Assembly: GCA_036804525.1 (NCBI GenBank)
Contig: DAIRSE010000015.1
Coordinates: forward strand, 1-51,420
DNA: 51,420 nt
Origin: JBFLVT01 sp036804525
Lineage (GTDB): Bacteria; Bacillota; Desulfotomaculia; Desulfotomaculales; JASEER01
Direction of reading: 5' to 3'
Position 1 is the stretch's first letter, and each line of letters opens with the position of its first letter. This document shows positions 23,510-31,884 of the stretch, piece after piece. A program made the position numbers and the translations under genes. Below the pieces are notes generated by a model. It saw only the letters and a program-made list of their open reading frames with translations, ran no database searches and was not told the origin of the DNA.

Positions 23510-25390
23510 ATGTCTAACCCGAATGATTTAGATAAAACACTGGACAACGTTTTAAACAGCGTTCTGCCGCCTAAGACTTTGAGGCATTCCGGGGATATGT
23601 CCTCAATGGAAGCCAAAACCCCGGCCGTTGCTGAAGATATCGCGGGGTTGGCCTGGGTTAGCAACGGTCGCATCTTTGTAAAGGACCCCGTAAGCGGCGG
23701 TGCCCCGGCACGGCTGGCGCCGTCCGGGTTAAAGGTATTAGTGAATGGTGTCCCTGTACAGGAAACCGTCCCGATTCGAGAGAGCGATCATATTGAGTAC
23801 GAACCCAGAATTGAGCTTATTCCACCTTGTCTTGAAGTTACCATAAGCGATGACGGTTTGGTGGCGTACTTAAATGTTACCTTTGGTCGTCGTGTCGAGT
23901 ATGTGCTGGAAGACCAGGAACCGTCGACTCTTTTAACTTTACGGGCTAAACCGGTTTCCCACCCAGGTGAGCCCCCCGATCTGGACCAGGCTCTGGCTGT
24001 TTTAAAACAGAAAGGAGTTACTTATGGAATACACCTGGCAAGATTAAGGCAGCTTCGTGATACGCCCGAGGAAGGCCGGTTTATCGTTGCCTCCGGTATT
24101 CCGCCCGGGATATCCCAAGCTGAGAGTGTCGAGATCCTCTTTGAGCAAGGTGAGTTTTGCCTTAGTCCCGATAAACGCAACAACGTGGATTTTCGGGAAT
24201 GCCGCCGGCTGGCTACCGTCGAGCAGGGGCAGCTACTGGCCCGAAAAATCCCGGGCAAACTTGGCACCCCGGGTATGAGCGTACGGGGAGAGGCGCTTTT
24301 GCCTGAACCGCCGCAGCCTATTCAATTGTTATGCGGTCAGGGAACCGCCCTGGCAGATGGCGGAAACAGCGTTATAGCTACAACCAGCGGTCAACCTTTT
24401 TGCGAAAAACATAGCCGTACTTACTTTTTCCGCGTCGAGTCGGTTTATTCCATTAACGGGGACATTGACTTGTCTGTTGGCAATGTGCGTTTTGTTGGCA
24501 GTATTAGTGTCCGCGGCAATGTAAGAGCGGGAGTGTTGGTATACTCTGCCGAAGATATTTATATCAGTGAAAATGTGGATAATGCCCAGGTGGTTGCGTA
24601 CAGGTCAATTACGATTGACGGGTCTGTATTCGGCAGTACCGTTATAGCTGGTTGTTGCAACCGTTTGTCTTTGCAAAAGGTAGCCGGTCAGTTAGCGCAT
24701 GTGATAAACCAGTTGAGTCTTTTGCTTCAAGTCCTCGAGGAGGTACACGCCAACCCAAGAATCCGACATTTCAACCTGGGTTTTGGACAATTATTGCAAC
24801 GGGTGGTGGACCTCCGCTTCGGCAATTTACCCGCAGAAGTACACAATCTCCTCAATTCCCTGCGGCGCCTGACCATTGCCGTTCAGCCGGAGGACATACG
24901 AGCCAGCCTGATCGATTTTGAATACTATTTTGACGGGATCAACTTATTGCGGCTGCAGAGCATTGAGCAACTCCATCTTCTTTATCACAAACTTAAGGTT
25001 CTAGCCAGTCTGGCTGACGAAGACGAGGACACAGGTGGGAACCTTGTACTAAAGTCTGCGGTGAACAGTTCACTTGCGGCATCCGGTACTATTTCCATTG
25101 TGGGTCAGGGATGTTATTGCTCGCGGGTGGAAGCCGGGGGCGATGTAAATGTACGCGGAATCGTTCGCGGGGGGCATCTCATTTCGAAAAGAGGCGCGAT
25201 AGTTGTGGACGAGGCCGGTTCAGACTTGGGTGTCAAGACCGTACTTTCTGTAAACCCCGGGGGACACGTATTTATGGGACGTGCTTACCCCGGCGTGTAT
25301 GTCAATGTCGGAAAGCAAGTGCTCACTATTAAAGAGGATGTCCGTCATATGCGTGTTTATCTCGATAGTCAGGGGAAATTGAGGTTTTAG
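23510..25390 (+). CDS. FapA/DUF342-family polymer-forming protein
   Basis: A 626-residue protein. The N-terminal part (about 45-90) is a short basic/KH-like region (VLVNGVPVQETVPIRESDHI); from about 100 onward it follows the DUF342/FapA pattern (Pfam PF03961): DGLVAYLNVTFG, a conserved G-TPG-SVRGE block (KLGTPGMSVRGEALLPEP), then a right-handed beta-helix (INGDIDLSVGNVRFVGSISV, RAGVLVYSAEDIYISENV) with a coiled helical insertion (about 385-500) and a second beta-helix part. Such proteins are cytoplasmic, of unclear function, and are often tied to signalling, adhesion or motility. The gene stands directly behind a cyclic di-GMP riboswitch and 71 bases before a PAS gene. Start ATG 23510 with GGGGGATGA upstream. 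Confidence 0.85.
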   Translation: MSNPNDLDKTLDNVLNSVLPPKTLRHSGDMSSMEAKTPAVAEDIAGLAWVSNGRIFVKDPVSGGAPARLAPSGLKVLVNGVPVQETVPIRESDHIEYEPRIELIPPCLEVTISDDGLVAYLNVTFGRRVEYVLEDQEPSTLLTLRAKPVSHPGEPPDLDQALAVLKQKGVTYGIHLARLRQLRDTPEEGRFIVASGIPPGISQAESVEILFEQGEFCLSPDKRNNVDFRECRRLATVEQGQLLARKIPGKLGTPGMSVRGEALLPEPPQPIQLLCGQGTALADGGNSVIATTSGQPFCEKHSRTYFFRVESVYSINGDIDLSVGNVRFVGSISVRGNVRAGVLVYSAEDIYISENVDNAQVVAYRSITIDGSVFGSTVIAGCCNRLSLQKVAGQLAHVINQLSLLLQVLEEVHANPRIRHFNLGFGQLLQRVVDLRFGNLPAEVHNLLNSLRRLTIAVQPEDIRASLIDFEYYFDGINLLRLQSIEQLHLLYHKLKVLASLADEDEDTGGNLVLKSAVNSSLAASGTISIVGQGCYCSRVEAGGDVNVRGIVRGGHLISKRGAIVVDEAGSDLGVKTVLSVNPGGHVFMGRAYPGVYVNVGKQVLTIKEDVRHMRVYLDSQGKLRF

Positions 25391-25461
25391 CGTCAGGGCA
25401 ATAAACGAGGGCAATCCTTCCGCAGGGTACCATTCAAAAGAGGGAGGAACAGGCATCCTGT

Positions 25462-25881
25462 ATGGCGGCACAGAGCAAGAAGATGGCAAAGAATCCGGGT
25501 GAAGAGCGCGACCGCGTCTCTGCGGTTCTTGACCGCACCAACTCCTTGGTGTGCGTTCTTGACCGGAACGGGCGGATCGTTTGTTTTAACCGTGCCTGCG
25601 AGCAAACAACCGGCTATTTGTTTGAGGAACTGAAGGGGGAGCACGTCTGGGATCTGCTCCTGGTTCCTGAAGAGGTCGAAACGGTTAGAGATAGCTTTAA
25701 GAATTTACAAGCCGGTCAATTTCCTAACCGGCACAACAACTGCTGGGTAACGAAAGACGGGCGGCGCCGATTGATCGCATGGTTGAACACCGCCATCCAG
25801 GATGAAGACGGCTCGGTTAAGTATGTTGTCGCGGTAGGTGTCGACATTACCGACCGCAAGCAAGCGCGGAGGACGCACTGA
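25462..25881 (+). CDS. PAS-domain N-terminal part of a split PAS/HD-GYP protein
   Basis: A 139-residue product made mostly of one PAS domain (LVCVLDRNGRIVCFNRACEQ, PNRHNNCWVTKDGRRRLIAW, VAVGVDITDRKQA). The frame stops at 25881 after RRTH. Removing two bases of the GCGCG at 25864-25868 would restore DITDRKQAEDALIKSELERA and run straight into the next gene, so this appears to be the amino end of one longer sensor enzyme. RBS GGGAGG lies 14 bases before the ATG at 25462. Either a recent frameshift, a sequencing error, or a deliberate split. Confidence 0.75.
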   Translation: MAAQSKKMAKNPGEERDRVSAVLDRTNSLVCVLDRNGRIVCFNRACEQTTGYLFEELKGEHVWDLLLVPEEVETVRDSFKNLQAGQFPNRHNNCWVTKDGRRRLIAWLNTAIQDEDGSVKYVVAVGVDITDRKQARRTH

Positions 25882-25910
25882 TAAAATCCGAACTGGAAAG
25901 AGCCGTTATT

Positions 25911-27647
25911 TTGGATGCCGTGTCGGAATTTGTAAGTTACTACTACGACACAGACTCGAGAATCATCGGTTCAAACAAGGCTGTGCTGGAGATGCTGGGC
26001 TTGCCCCCGGAGCAAGTGGTGGGACGGCGCTGTTGCGAGGCCATGCGCCAACGTACCAAATTATGCGAAGAGTGCCCGATAGTAGCAGCACTTGAAACAA
26101 TCACCGAGCGCAAGCGGGCCGAAGAAAGATTACAGCAGCGTCTAAGAATAGAAAAGCTGATCGCTGACATATCGGTGAACCTTATCGGCCTTGCCCCAAA
26201 CGAGGTTGACAACGGTATAAACACTGCGCTGCGGGCAATTGGGGAACTTGCCGGTGTCGACCGTAGTTATATCTTTCTGTTTTCCGGCGACGGGACGAAG
26301 ATGAATAATACACACGAATGGTGTGCGGAAGGGATCAAACCGCAAATTGATAACTTAAAGGGGTTGCCAAGTGAAAAATTCCCCTGGTGGATGGGCCGGC
26401 TCAACCGGTTTGAACCGATATTTGTCTCGAATGTCGAAGAACTTGGTCCCGAAGCGCGCATGGAAAAAGAAATCCTCCAGGCCCGGAATGCCCAGTCAGT
26501 TCTCGTTGTGCCGATCGTATATGACAAATCCCTGGTTGGTTTTCTTGGTTTTGACGCGGTACGCGCAAAGCAACTATGGACGGAAGAGGATATCGCAATG
26601 CTCACGACGGTCGGGAAAGTCATTGCCAATGCTCTCCAGCACAGACGCATGCATGAGATCCTTCGGCAGAGAGAAGCCAGTCTAGCCAATGCCCAGCGCA
26701 TTGCTCATCTTGGCAGCTGGGATTGGGATATCGTGCACAATGAAGTGCATTGGGCTGACGAAATTTATCATATCTTTGGTCTGACCCCGCAGGAATTGGG
26801 TACCTATGAGGATACCCTAAAAGCTGTCCACCCTGATGACAGGGAGTTTGTAGAGAAATCTATTACTAAAGCCTTTAAAGAGGGCAAACCTTATAGTGCA
26901 GATTACCGTATCGTTTTGCCGGACGGCTCCGAACGTATTGTACATGCGCAGGCCGAAGTTACTCTTGATGAGACCGGCAGGCCTATCAAGATGTCTGGAA
27001 CGGTGCAGGACATCACGGAGCGGATGAGAATCGAGAAAGCACTTCGGGAGAGTTCGGAACAGCTCCAGAAAGCGGTAGAGGGAACGATTCAGGCCGTAGC
27101 AAAGTTGGTTGAGATGAAGGATCCTTATACGGCCGGACACCAGCGCCGGGTCGCTGAGCTGGCCTGCGCGATAGCAAAAGAGATGGGCCTTCCTAAAGAC
27201 CGGATTGAGGGTCTTCGCTTTGCTGCCCTTATTCACGACGTGGGGAAAATACCTGTGCCGGCCGGAATTCTCAACAAGCCGGGCCGCCTGCACGATGCTG
27301 AGTTCAGCCTGATCAAGATGCACCCCAAGATTGGGTACGATATCCTGAAAGACGTAAACTTTCCCTGGCCGGTGGCTCAGATTATTCTCCAACATCATGA
27401 ACGGCTTAACGGTTCAGGATATCCTGGAGGACTTTTCGGCGACGACATCCTCCTGGAAGCACAAATCCTGGGGGTTGCTGATATGGTAGAAGCAATGGCA
27501 TCACACCGGCCTTATCGCCCTGCGCAAGGCATTGATAAGGCTTTGGAGCAATTAACCAGGGATAGAGGGGTACTGTTCAATCCCGACGTAGTGGATGCTT
27601 GCTTAAGACTTTTTACCCGAAAAGGATTTAATTTCGCAGTAAGTTAA
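25911..27647 (+). CDS. PAS-GAF-PAS-HD-GYP cyclic di-GMP phosphodiesterase
   Basis: A 578-residue product from TTG 25911; this start is uncertain because the frame is open upstream into the preceding PAS gene. Order: a shortened PAS (1-65), GAF (about 85-245), PAS (about 255-365, HLGSWDWDIVHNEVHWADEI), and HD-GYP (about 390-575). HD-GYP signature residues are intact: HQRRV, LIHDVGKIPVP (HD), HHERLNGSGYPGG and RPYRPA, so it should hydrolyse cyclic di-GMP. The first PAS jumps from CEECPIVAALET directly to ITERKRAEERL, lacking the usual second half. Lies in one run with the riboswitch-controlled DUF342 gene, giving a feedback loop on cyclic di-GMP. Confidence 0.85.
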   Translation: MDAVSEFVSYYYDTDSRIIGSNKAVLEMLGLPPEQVVGRRCCEAMRQRTKLCEECPIVAALETITERKRAEERLQQRLRIEKLIADISVNLIGLAPNEVDNGINTALRAIGELAGVDRSYIFLFSGDGTKMNNTHEWCAEGIKPQIDNLKGLPSEKFPWWMGRLNRFEPIFVSNVEELGPEARMEKEILQARNAQSVLVVPIVYDKSLVGFLGFDAVRAKQLWTEEDIAMLTTVGKVIANALQHRRMHEILRQREASLANAQRIAHLGSWDWDIVHNEVHWADEIYHIFGLTPQELGTYEDTLKAVHPDDREFVEKSITKAFKEGKPYSADYRIVLPDGSERIVHAQAEVTLDETGRPIKMSGTVQDITERMRIEKALRESSEQLQKAVEGTIQAVAKLVEMKDPYTAGHQRRVAELACAIAKEMGLPKDRIEGLRFAALIHDVGKIPVPAGILNKPGRLHDAEFSLIKMHPKIGYDILKDVNFPWPVAQIILQHHERLNGSGYPGGLFGDDILLEAQILGVADMVEAMASHRPYRPAQGIDKALEQLTRDRGVLFNPDVVDACLRLFTRKGFNFAVS

Positions 27648-27762
27648 GGGTCAGGTCCCTAACTTAACAAAGCCAAGCGGGTTTTGATGGCGGCGAAGCG
27701 CCTCTTGGCACTCCTTGTCTCCGGTGTCTAGCCTGGCGACATCCTGTTCCTGGCCCATCTTG

Positions 27763-27960
27763 TCAAGCATTCAGCTGCCATTGTTTTCTGTTGGGAGCAG
27801 CCCTTCTCTCTGTTCCGTTGTCCCGATCCGTGTCAGGCTGGTCGGGGTCGCCGGTGTCCGGGGCCGGGATTTCGGCATGGCAGTAAGCACAAATCCATAC
27901 CCCTCTGCTGTCCGCGCTGTACCATACTGTTCCGCATTTCGGACAGACCCGTTTTTGCAT
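27763..27960 (-). CDS. Small zinc-ribbon protein
   Basis: A 65-residue product (MQKRVCPKCGTVWYSADSRG…). Two CxxC pairs, CPKC at 6-9 and CAYC near 24-27, form a zinc ribbon; the rest is acidic and disordered (PAPDTGDPDQPDTD). A GGGGCGGTGGG stretch precedes the ATG at 27960. A decayed relative of its AEIPAP segment is seen at 22890-22990. No neighbour on the same strand. Function unknown. Confidence 0.6.
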   Translation of the reverse strand: MQKRVCPKCGTVWYSADSRGVWICAYCHAEIPAPDTGDPDQPDTDRDNGTERRAAPNRKQWQLNA

Positions 27961-28143
27961 GTTCCCACCGCCCCTTTCCCATCATCCTGATTAATCACCA
28001 TAGCTACGTCGCTTAAGAGATATTTATGCCTGGATTACTCAAGGATAATGCTTGCGCATAGCTGACTGTTATAAACAGTGACCAGCCTGGTCGGGCTTCG
28101 GTGGTATGCTGAAATTGCTCTTTCAGAGACAGGAGGTGAAGAC

Positions 28144-28389
28144 ATGAACGAATTGGGCGCTCTTGTCCGCCGCGCGAGAAAAAATAAGGGGTTGAGCCAG
28201 GCCGCTCTGGCGCGCGCCATCGGCCTTACGCCCCAGTACATCTCCGACATCGAGCGGGGCAGGGCCTTCGGCTCCTACCGCACCTTGCAGCGTCTGGCGG
28301 CCCGGCTCGACCTTTCCCTGGACAGCCTGCTCGCCGCCGACCCGGACAAGACCGGCCGGCGCGGGGGTATGCCGAACGGGAATGGCTAG
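28144..28389 (+). CDS. Small XRE-family HTH regulator
   Basis: An 81-residue protein from ATG 28144, seven bases after GGAGGTGA (the open frame upstream lacks a site). It is one helix-turn-helix domain (ALVRRARKNKGLSQAALARA, IGLTPQYISDIERGRAFGSY) plus a short basic tail. It precedes the DUF1659/DUF2922 genes on the same strand by 170 bases and may control them, but a TTGACA motif near 28414 suggests those have their own promoter. Confidence 0.85.
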   Translation: MNELGALVRRARKNKGLSQAALARAIGLTPQYISDIERGRAFGSYRTLQRLAARLDLSLDSLLAADPDKTGRRGGMPNGNG

Positions 28390-28559
28390 ACGGGGTACGG
28401 GTATATCTGTTATTGACAGTCATCAGCGGGGCTTGTTACCATGAGCATGGCTGTTATAAACGGTAACATTGACGCCCTGACATTGAGAAATGAGATGCGG
28501 GAAGTCACTTCCCGTTCGCGACCGTCGGGCGGGTGCAAAAACAGGAGGTGTATTGATCG

Positions 28560-28784
28560 ATGGCCGTTGTGTCGACTCCCCTCGGCAGTGTGCTCATCGT
28601 CGAGGTGCAGACCGGTATCAATAATAACGGCAACCCCGTCCTGCGCAGCCGGCGCTGGTCCAACGTTAAGGCCGGCGCGCCGGATCAGGATGTTTTCGAA
28701 GTGGGCGCCGTCCTTGGCAGTCTGCAGACACATATCGTTACCGCGGTCAGGCGCGAGGACGCTGAGGAACTGGCGAACGCTTAG
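28560..28784 (+). CDS. DUF1659-family small protein
   Basis: A 74-residue protein with ACAGGAGGTG before the ATG. Sequence AVVSTPLGSVLIVEVQTGIN and SRRWSNVKAGAPDQDVFEVG fit the DUF1659 family of Firmicutes, which nearly always occurs next to a DUF2922 gene, as here. No membrane segment or signal. Function unknown. Confidence 0.75.
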   Translation: MAVVSTPLGSVLIVEVQTGINNNGNPVLRSRRWSNVKAGAPDQDVFEVGAVLGSLQTHIVTAVRREDAEELANA

Positions 28785-28872
28785 CGTCGGCCGTTCCGAA
28801 TACTCGGACACAAATACCGTGAACAGCCGGAAAGCGCGGGTATCCCCGTGGTCAGATGAAAGGAGAAGGAGC

Positions 28873-29097
28873 ATGGCAACAGTCAGAAGCTTGGAGATGC
28901 GCTTTCGGAACGCTTCCGGAAGCGCAACGATCATCCGCGTGCCCGATCCCAAGGCCGGCCTGACGGCAGCCGAGGTCGAAGCGGCCATGAATACGATCAT
29001 CGCCAAGAACATCTTCGCCTCTTCCGGCGGGGACCTTGTGGCTATAGATTCGGCCCGCATTGTCGAACGCACGACTGCGAACCTCATCGGAGAGTAG
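28873..29097 (+). CDS. DUF2922-family small protein
   Basis: A 74-residue protein with AAAGGAGAAGGAGC before the ATG. LEMRFRNASGSATIIRVPDP followed by AEVEAAMNTIIAKNIF is the DUF2922 pattern. It follows the DUF1659 gene by 88 bases and is followed by a strong terminator. The pair is a recurrent, uncharacterised module often near YvrJ and amidase genes. Confidence 0.75.
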   Translation: MATVRSLEMRFRNASGSATIIRVPDPKAGLTAAEVEAAMNTIIAKNIFASSGGDLVAIDSARIVERTTANLIGE

Positions 29098-29110
29098 GAT
29101 GCGAAGAGTA

Positions 29111-29143
29111 AGAACAGAGGGCCTGTAACGGGCCCTCTGTTCT
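29111..29143 (+). terminator. Intrinsic terminator after the DUF2922 gene
   Basis: AGAACAGAGGGCC pairs with GGCCCTCTGTTCT across a short loop, a 13-base-pair stem. The following U-content is modest. It closes the DUF1659-DUF2922 unit. Confidence 0.7.
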
Positions 29144-29220
29144 ATCTTTGACAGCCTTCGGAGATGATCGGATGTCCCCCGGCCCGGAGGCGAAACCGGA
29201 AGCAAAAGGAGGAAAACGGC

Positions 29221-29409
29221 TTGGAAGAGTTTTTTCAGCTGGTCGGCAACTACGGATTTCCGATGGCCCTTTCGGCCTATCTCCTGGTGCGTCTGGAGCC
29301 GCTGATCAGAGAGCTGCAGAAGTCGGTGACGCTTTTGACGGTGGTGGTGGCGCGCCAGTCCGGCGTGGAACTGGATGATATCGTAGAGTTCCCCGCCAAA
29401 CATTACTAG
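29221..29409 (+). CDS. YvrJ-family small membrane protein
   Basis: A 62-residue product from TTG 29221, eight bases after GGAGG. LEEFFQLVGNYGFPMALSAY begins the YvrJ pattern: one amphipathic/transmembrane helix (about 8-25), LVRLEPLIRELQKSVTLLTV, and a short tail. YvrJ-like genes often flank DUF1659/DUF2922 genes. A holin-like role has been suspected because an amidase gene follows, but that is inference. Confidence 0.72.
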   Translation: MEEFFQLVGNYGFPMALSAYLLVRLEPLIRELQKSVTLLTVVVARQSGVELDDIVEFPAKHY

Positions 29410-29470
29410 GCGCCAGGCGCCAAAGCATTAAGCGCCAAGCATTCAGTGTTTTGCGGCAGGTATTAAGCAT
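29410..29470 (+). repeat. Degenerate heptanucleotide array
   Basis: Directly after the YvrJ stop the sequence reads in 7-base steps: GCGCCAG, GCGCCAA, AGCATTA, AGCGCCA, AGCATTC. Same kind of array as at 36264, 42015, 47515-47708 and 48403. Confidence 0.7.
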
Positions 29471-29545
29471 CCTGCAGGCTTTGGCTTGTTCGTCCGCAAA
29501 GGCGCGGTTTTAGAAAGACCGCGGTTCGGAAGGAGGGAAAAAAGG

Positions 29546-30073
29546 GTGCCCAAGTGGACACACATCGTGGTTCATCACACCGGGACGCAGGAGAGGAGCG
29601 CCGCCCAGGTAAAAGCCTACCACAAGAGTCTCGGATGGCGCGACGTCGGCTACCACTACATCATCGAGCGGGACGGCAAGGTGGTCAGCGGGCGACCGCC
29701 GACCATGGAGGGGGCGCACTGCGTGGCCGGCGGGATGAACCGCAAGGGTATCGGCGTCTGTCTCATCGGCAACTTTGAACTCTACCCGCCGCCCAGGGCG
29801 CAGCTCGTCTCCCTGCGCGCGCTTTTGCAGCGCCTGATGCGGGAGCACCGGGTCCCGCCGGCAAACGTGCTGGGCCACGGCGAGGTTCCGGGAGCGGCGA
29901 CGGCCTGCCCGGGACGGCATCTCGACCTGAAAACGATCCGGGAGGCGCTTTCGCGCGGCCCGGTCCTGTACCGTGTGCAGGTCGGCGCGTTCAGCGAGCG
30001 CGGGCGTGCGGAGGCAGTGGCCGAGGACCTGAGAGACCTCGGCTACGAGGCCCATATCGTGTTTCCTCAGTAA
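29546..30073 (+). CDS. N-acetylmuramoyl-L-alanine amidase with C-terminal SPOR-like region
   Basis: A 175-residue protein from GTG 29546 (VPKWTHIVVHHTGT), about ten bases after GGAGGG. Amidase_2/PGRP fold with zinc-ligand histidines in VVHHTG and the later LGHGEVPGAATACPGRHLD (His and Cys), and the catalytic YHYII region. The tail YRVQVGAFSERGRAEAVAED resembles a SPOR peptidoglycan-binding repeat. No signal peptide, so it acts on peptidoglycan only after release, as phage-type endolysins do. Neighbours: YvrJ-like protein upstream, strong terminator downstream. Confidence 0.88.
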   Translation: MPKWTHIVVHHTGTQERSAAQVKAYHKSLGWRDVGYHYIIERDGKVVSGRPPTMEGAHCVAGGMNRKGIGVCLIGNFELYPPPRAQLVSLRALLQRLMREHRVPPANVLGHGEVPGAATACPGRHLDLKTIREALSRGPVLYRVQVGAFSERGRAEAVAEDLRDLGYEAHIVFPQ

Positions 30074-30082
30074 CGGTATTGA

Positions 30083-30105
30083 GCAGCCCTGCGGGGCTGC
30101 TTTTT
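30083..30105 (+). terminator. Intrinsic terminator after the amidase gene
   Basis: GCAGCCC pairs with GGGCTGC, followed by TTTTTC. Confidence 0.88.
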
Positions 30106-30305
30106 CTTGCTGCCCCTTCTGCATCCGTACCGTTTCATCATTCCCTTCCTCTTTCCGGTCCAGTGGTAATTCCTGGTTTTCGCTTTTCCTACAGTGTACG
30201 CCTGAGCAGGAGGGTTGGGCCTGTACACCGTTGTCACGAACGTTTGTATCGTTTAGAATGTATTAAATGATATTATTGCGAGAGCAAGACGGGGGGTGAC
30301 GGGCT

Positions 30306-30899
30306 ATGGACGAGGCGCTACGTGAGGCGCGCATGCGGCTGATCGAGGCTTTGGGCCGGCAATCCGCTTTTTGGGGTCTGGGCAAGGTGACGGGCGAGTT
30401 GTACGCCGTATTGTACCTGTCCGGCCGGCCGATGAGCCTGGGCGAGCTGGCGGCGGCATTGGGCGTTACAAAGGGCAGCGTCAGCATCGCCATCCGGGTC
30501 CTGGAACAGTTCGGCATGGTCCGGCGCAGCATGCTCCCGGGCGACCGGCGGGTCTACTTCGCAGCCGAGGCCGATCCCTGGCTGATCATGCGGCGGGTGT
30601 TGGAGCAGCGGCAGAAACCGGAGTTTGACCAGTCGTTTCGGATCGTTGAAGATAGCCTGCGGCGCGCGCGGGAAGCTTCGTCCGGGCCGGACCGGGATTT
30701 CGTGGTCGGCCGGCTGCAGGCGCTGGAGAGTTTTTACAGGGAACTGGATCAGATCGTCGAGACCGTTTTGCTGGTCGGCCCCCGCCGGTTTGCGAAACTG
30801 GTGAAGGTTTTGGCAAGGCTGCAGCGGTTCGGCGGCCGCACAAAGGGAGGGACGGGTAATGAAGGTAGTCGTGACGGGGGGAACGGGGTTCATCGGTAG
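30306..30899 (+). CDS. GbsR/MarR-family transcriptional regulator
   Basis: A 197-residue protein. Winged helix at about 20-95: GKVTGELYAVLYLSGRPMSL, LAAALGVTKGSVSIAIRVLE, then MLPGDRRVYF wing. The rest is a long helical arm typical of GbsR-type regulators. The end overlaps the start of the epimerase gene by 41 bases, so it is co-translated with and probably controls it. Ligand unknown. ATG 30306 with GGGGGGTGA upstream. Confidence 0.85.
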   Translation: MDEALREARMRLIEALGRQSAFWGLGKVTGELYAVLYLSGRPMSLGELAAALGVTKGSVSIAIRVLEQFGMVRRSMLPGDRRVYFAAEADPWLIMRRVLEQRQKPEFDQSFRIVEDSLRRAREASSGPDRDFVVGRLQALESFYRELDQIVETVLLVGPRRFAKLVKVLARLQRFGGRTKGGTGNEGSRDGGNGVHR

Positions 30900-31842
30900 G
30901 CCGCTGGTTGCTTCTTTCCTTGATAAGGGCGCGGAGGTCACCGTGCTGACAAGGTCCGGGGCGGGGCGGCTGCCGGCGGAAGTCAAAGCTGCTACATGGC
31001 CGGCGGGCACGACAAAGCCGGGTGAAGTTCTTCAACGCTCCCCCTCCGGCGGGGGTTTTGCGGGCGGCGGCCCGCCGGAACGGGCGGAAAGTCGCTGGTG
31101 GGAGGCGCTGGACGGGGCGGATGCGGTCGTGCACCTGGCCGGAGAGTCGATCGCCGCCCGGCGCTGGACGCGTGAACAAAAGGCGCGGATTCGCGAAAGC
31201 CGGATACAGGGGACGAGGGTGCTGGTTGATGCCCTGGCGCGTGTGGAGCGGAAGCCGCGGGTGCTGATCAGCGGTTCGGCGGTCGGCTTTTACGGTCCGC
31301 GCGGCGACGAAGAATTGACCGAAGCCGACGCTCCCGGGCAAGACTTTCTGAGCGAGGTCTGCACCGCCTGGGAGAGAGAGGCCCGGCAAGCAGAGCTTCT
31401 GGGGATGCGCGTCGTCCTGCTGCGCACCGGCACGGTGTTGGAAAGGGACGGCGGGGCCCTGCCACGGATGCTTTTACCCTTCCGCTGGTTCGCGGGCGGG
31501 CCGTTCGGCTCCGGCCGGCAGTGGATGTCCTGGATTCACCGCGACGACCTGGTCGGCCTGATTCACTTTCTCATCGAGAACGAAGAAGCGCGGGGTCCGG
31601 TCAACGCCGTGGCCCCGAATCCGGTGACCAACCTGGTTTTCGCGAGGACCCTGGGGCGGGTGATGCGCCGTCCGTCACGGCTTGCCGTTCCGGGGCCGCT
31701 ATTGCGCCTAGCCCTCGGCGAGATGGCCGAAGCGCTGCTCTTAAGCGGGCAGAGGGTCTTGCCCGCCGCCGCGCTCGCGCTGGGATTCCGTTTCAGGTAT
31801 CCGGAACTCGAGCCGGCCTTGCGCGCCATCCTGCGGGGTTAA
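30859..31842 (+). CDS. TIGR01777-family NAD(P)-dependent epimerase/oxidoreductase
   Basis: A 327-residue short-chain dehydrogenase-like protein. Rossmann glycine motif VTGGTGFIGRPL at 5-16, VVHLAGESIAARRWT, a YxxxK-type region replaced by GSAVGFYGPRGDEELTE as in the TIGR01777 (YfcH/SulA-like) family, and RTGTVLERDGGALP. An extra insertion around residues 54-74 (KPGEVLQRSPSGGGFAGGGP) enlarges a loop. Length is a little above the usual 300. ATG 30859 with GGGAGGG. Substrate is not known for the family. Coupled to the GbsR gene. Confidence 0.85.
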   Translation: MKVVVTGGTGFIGRPLVASFLDKGAEVTVLTRSGAGRLPAEVKAATWPAGTTKPGEVLQRSPSGGGFAGGGPPERAESRWWEALDGADAVVHLAGESIAARRWTREQKARIRESRIQGTRVLVDALARVERKPRVLISGSAVGFYGPRGDEELTEADAPGQDFLSEVCTAWEREARQAELLGMRVVLLRTGTVLERDGGALPRMLLPFRWFAGGPFGSGRQWMSWIHRDDLVGLIHFLIENEEARGPVNAVAPNPVTNLVFARTLGRVMRRPSRLAVPGPLLRLALGEMAEALLLSGQRVLPAAALALGFRFRYPELEPALRAILRG

Positions 31843-31884
31843 GCCGGGGCCGTGTACACGGTCAAAAACCGTCGCCGCCCGCCT

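Noticed and set aside
28410..29097. Frames of over 200 codons on both strands across the DUF1659/DUF2922 genes
   Set aside because: The two 74-residue genes each have their own Shine-Dalgarno site and family pattern; the longer frames are read-through or antisense shadows.
31035..31065. Terminator-like CCCCC/GGGGG hairpin with TTTT
   Set aside because: Lies inside the coding sequence of the TIGR01777 gene, in a loop insertion; more likely a coding coincidence.
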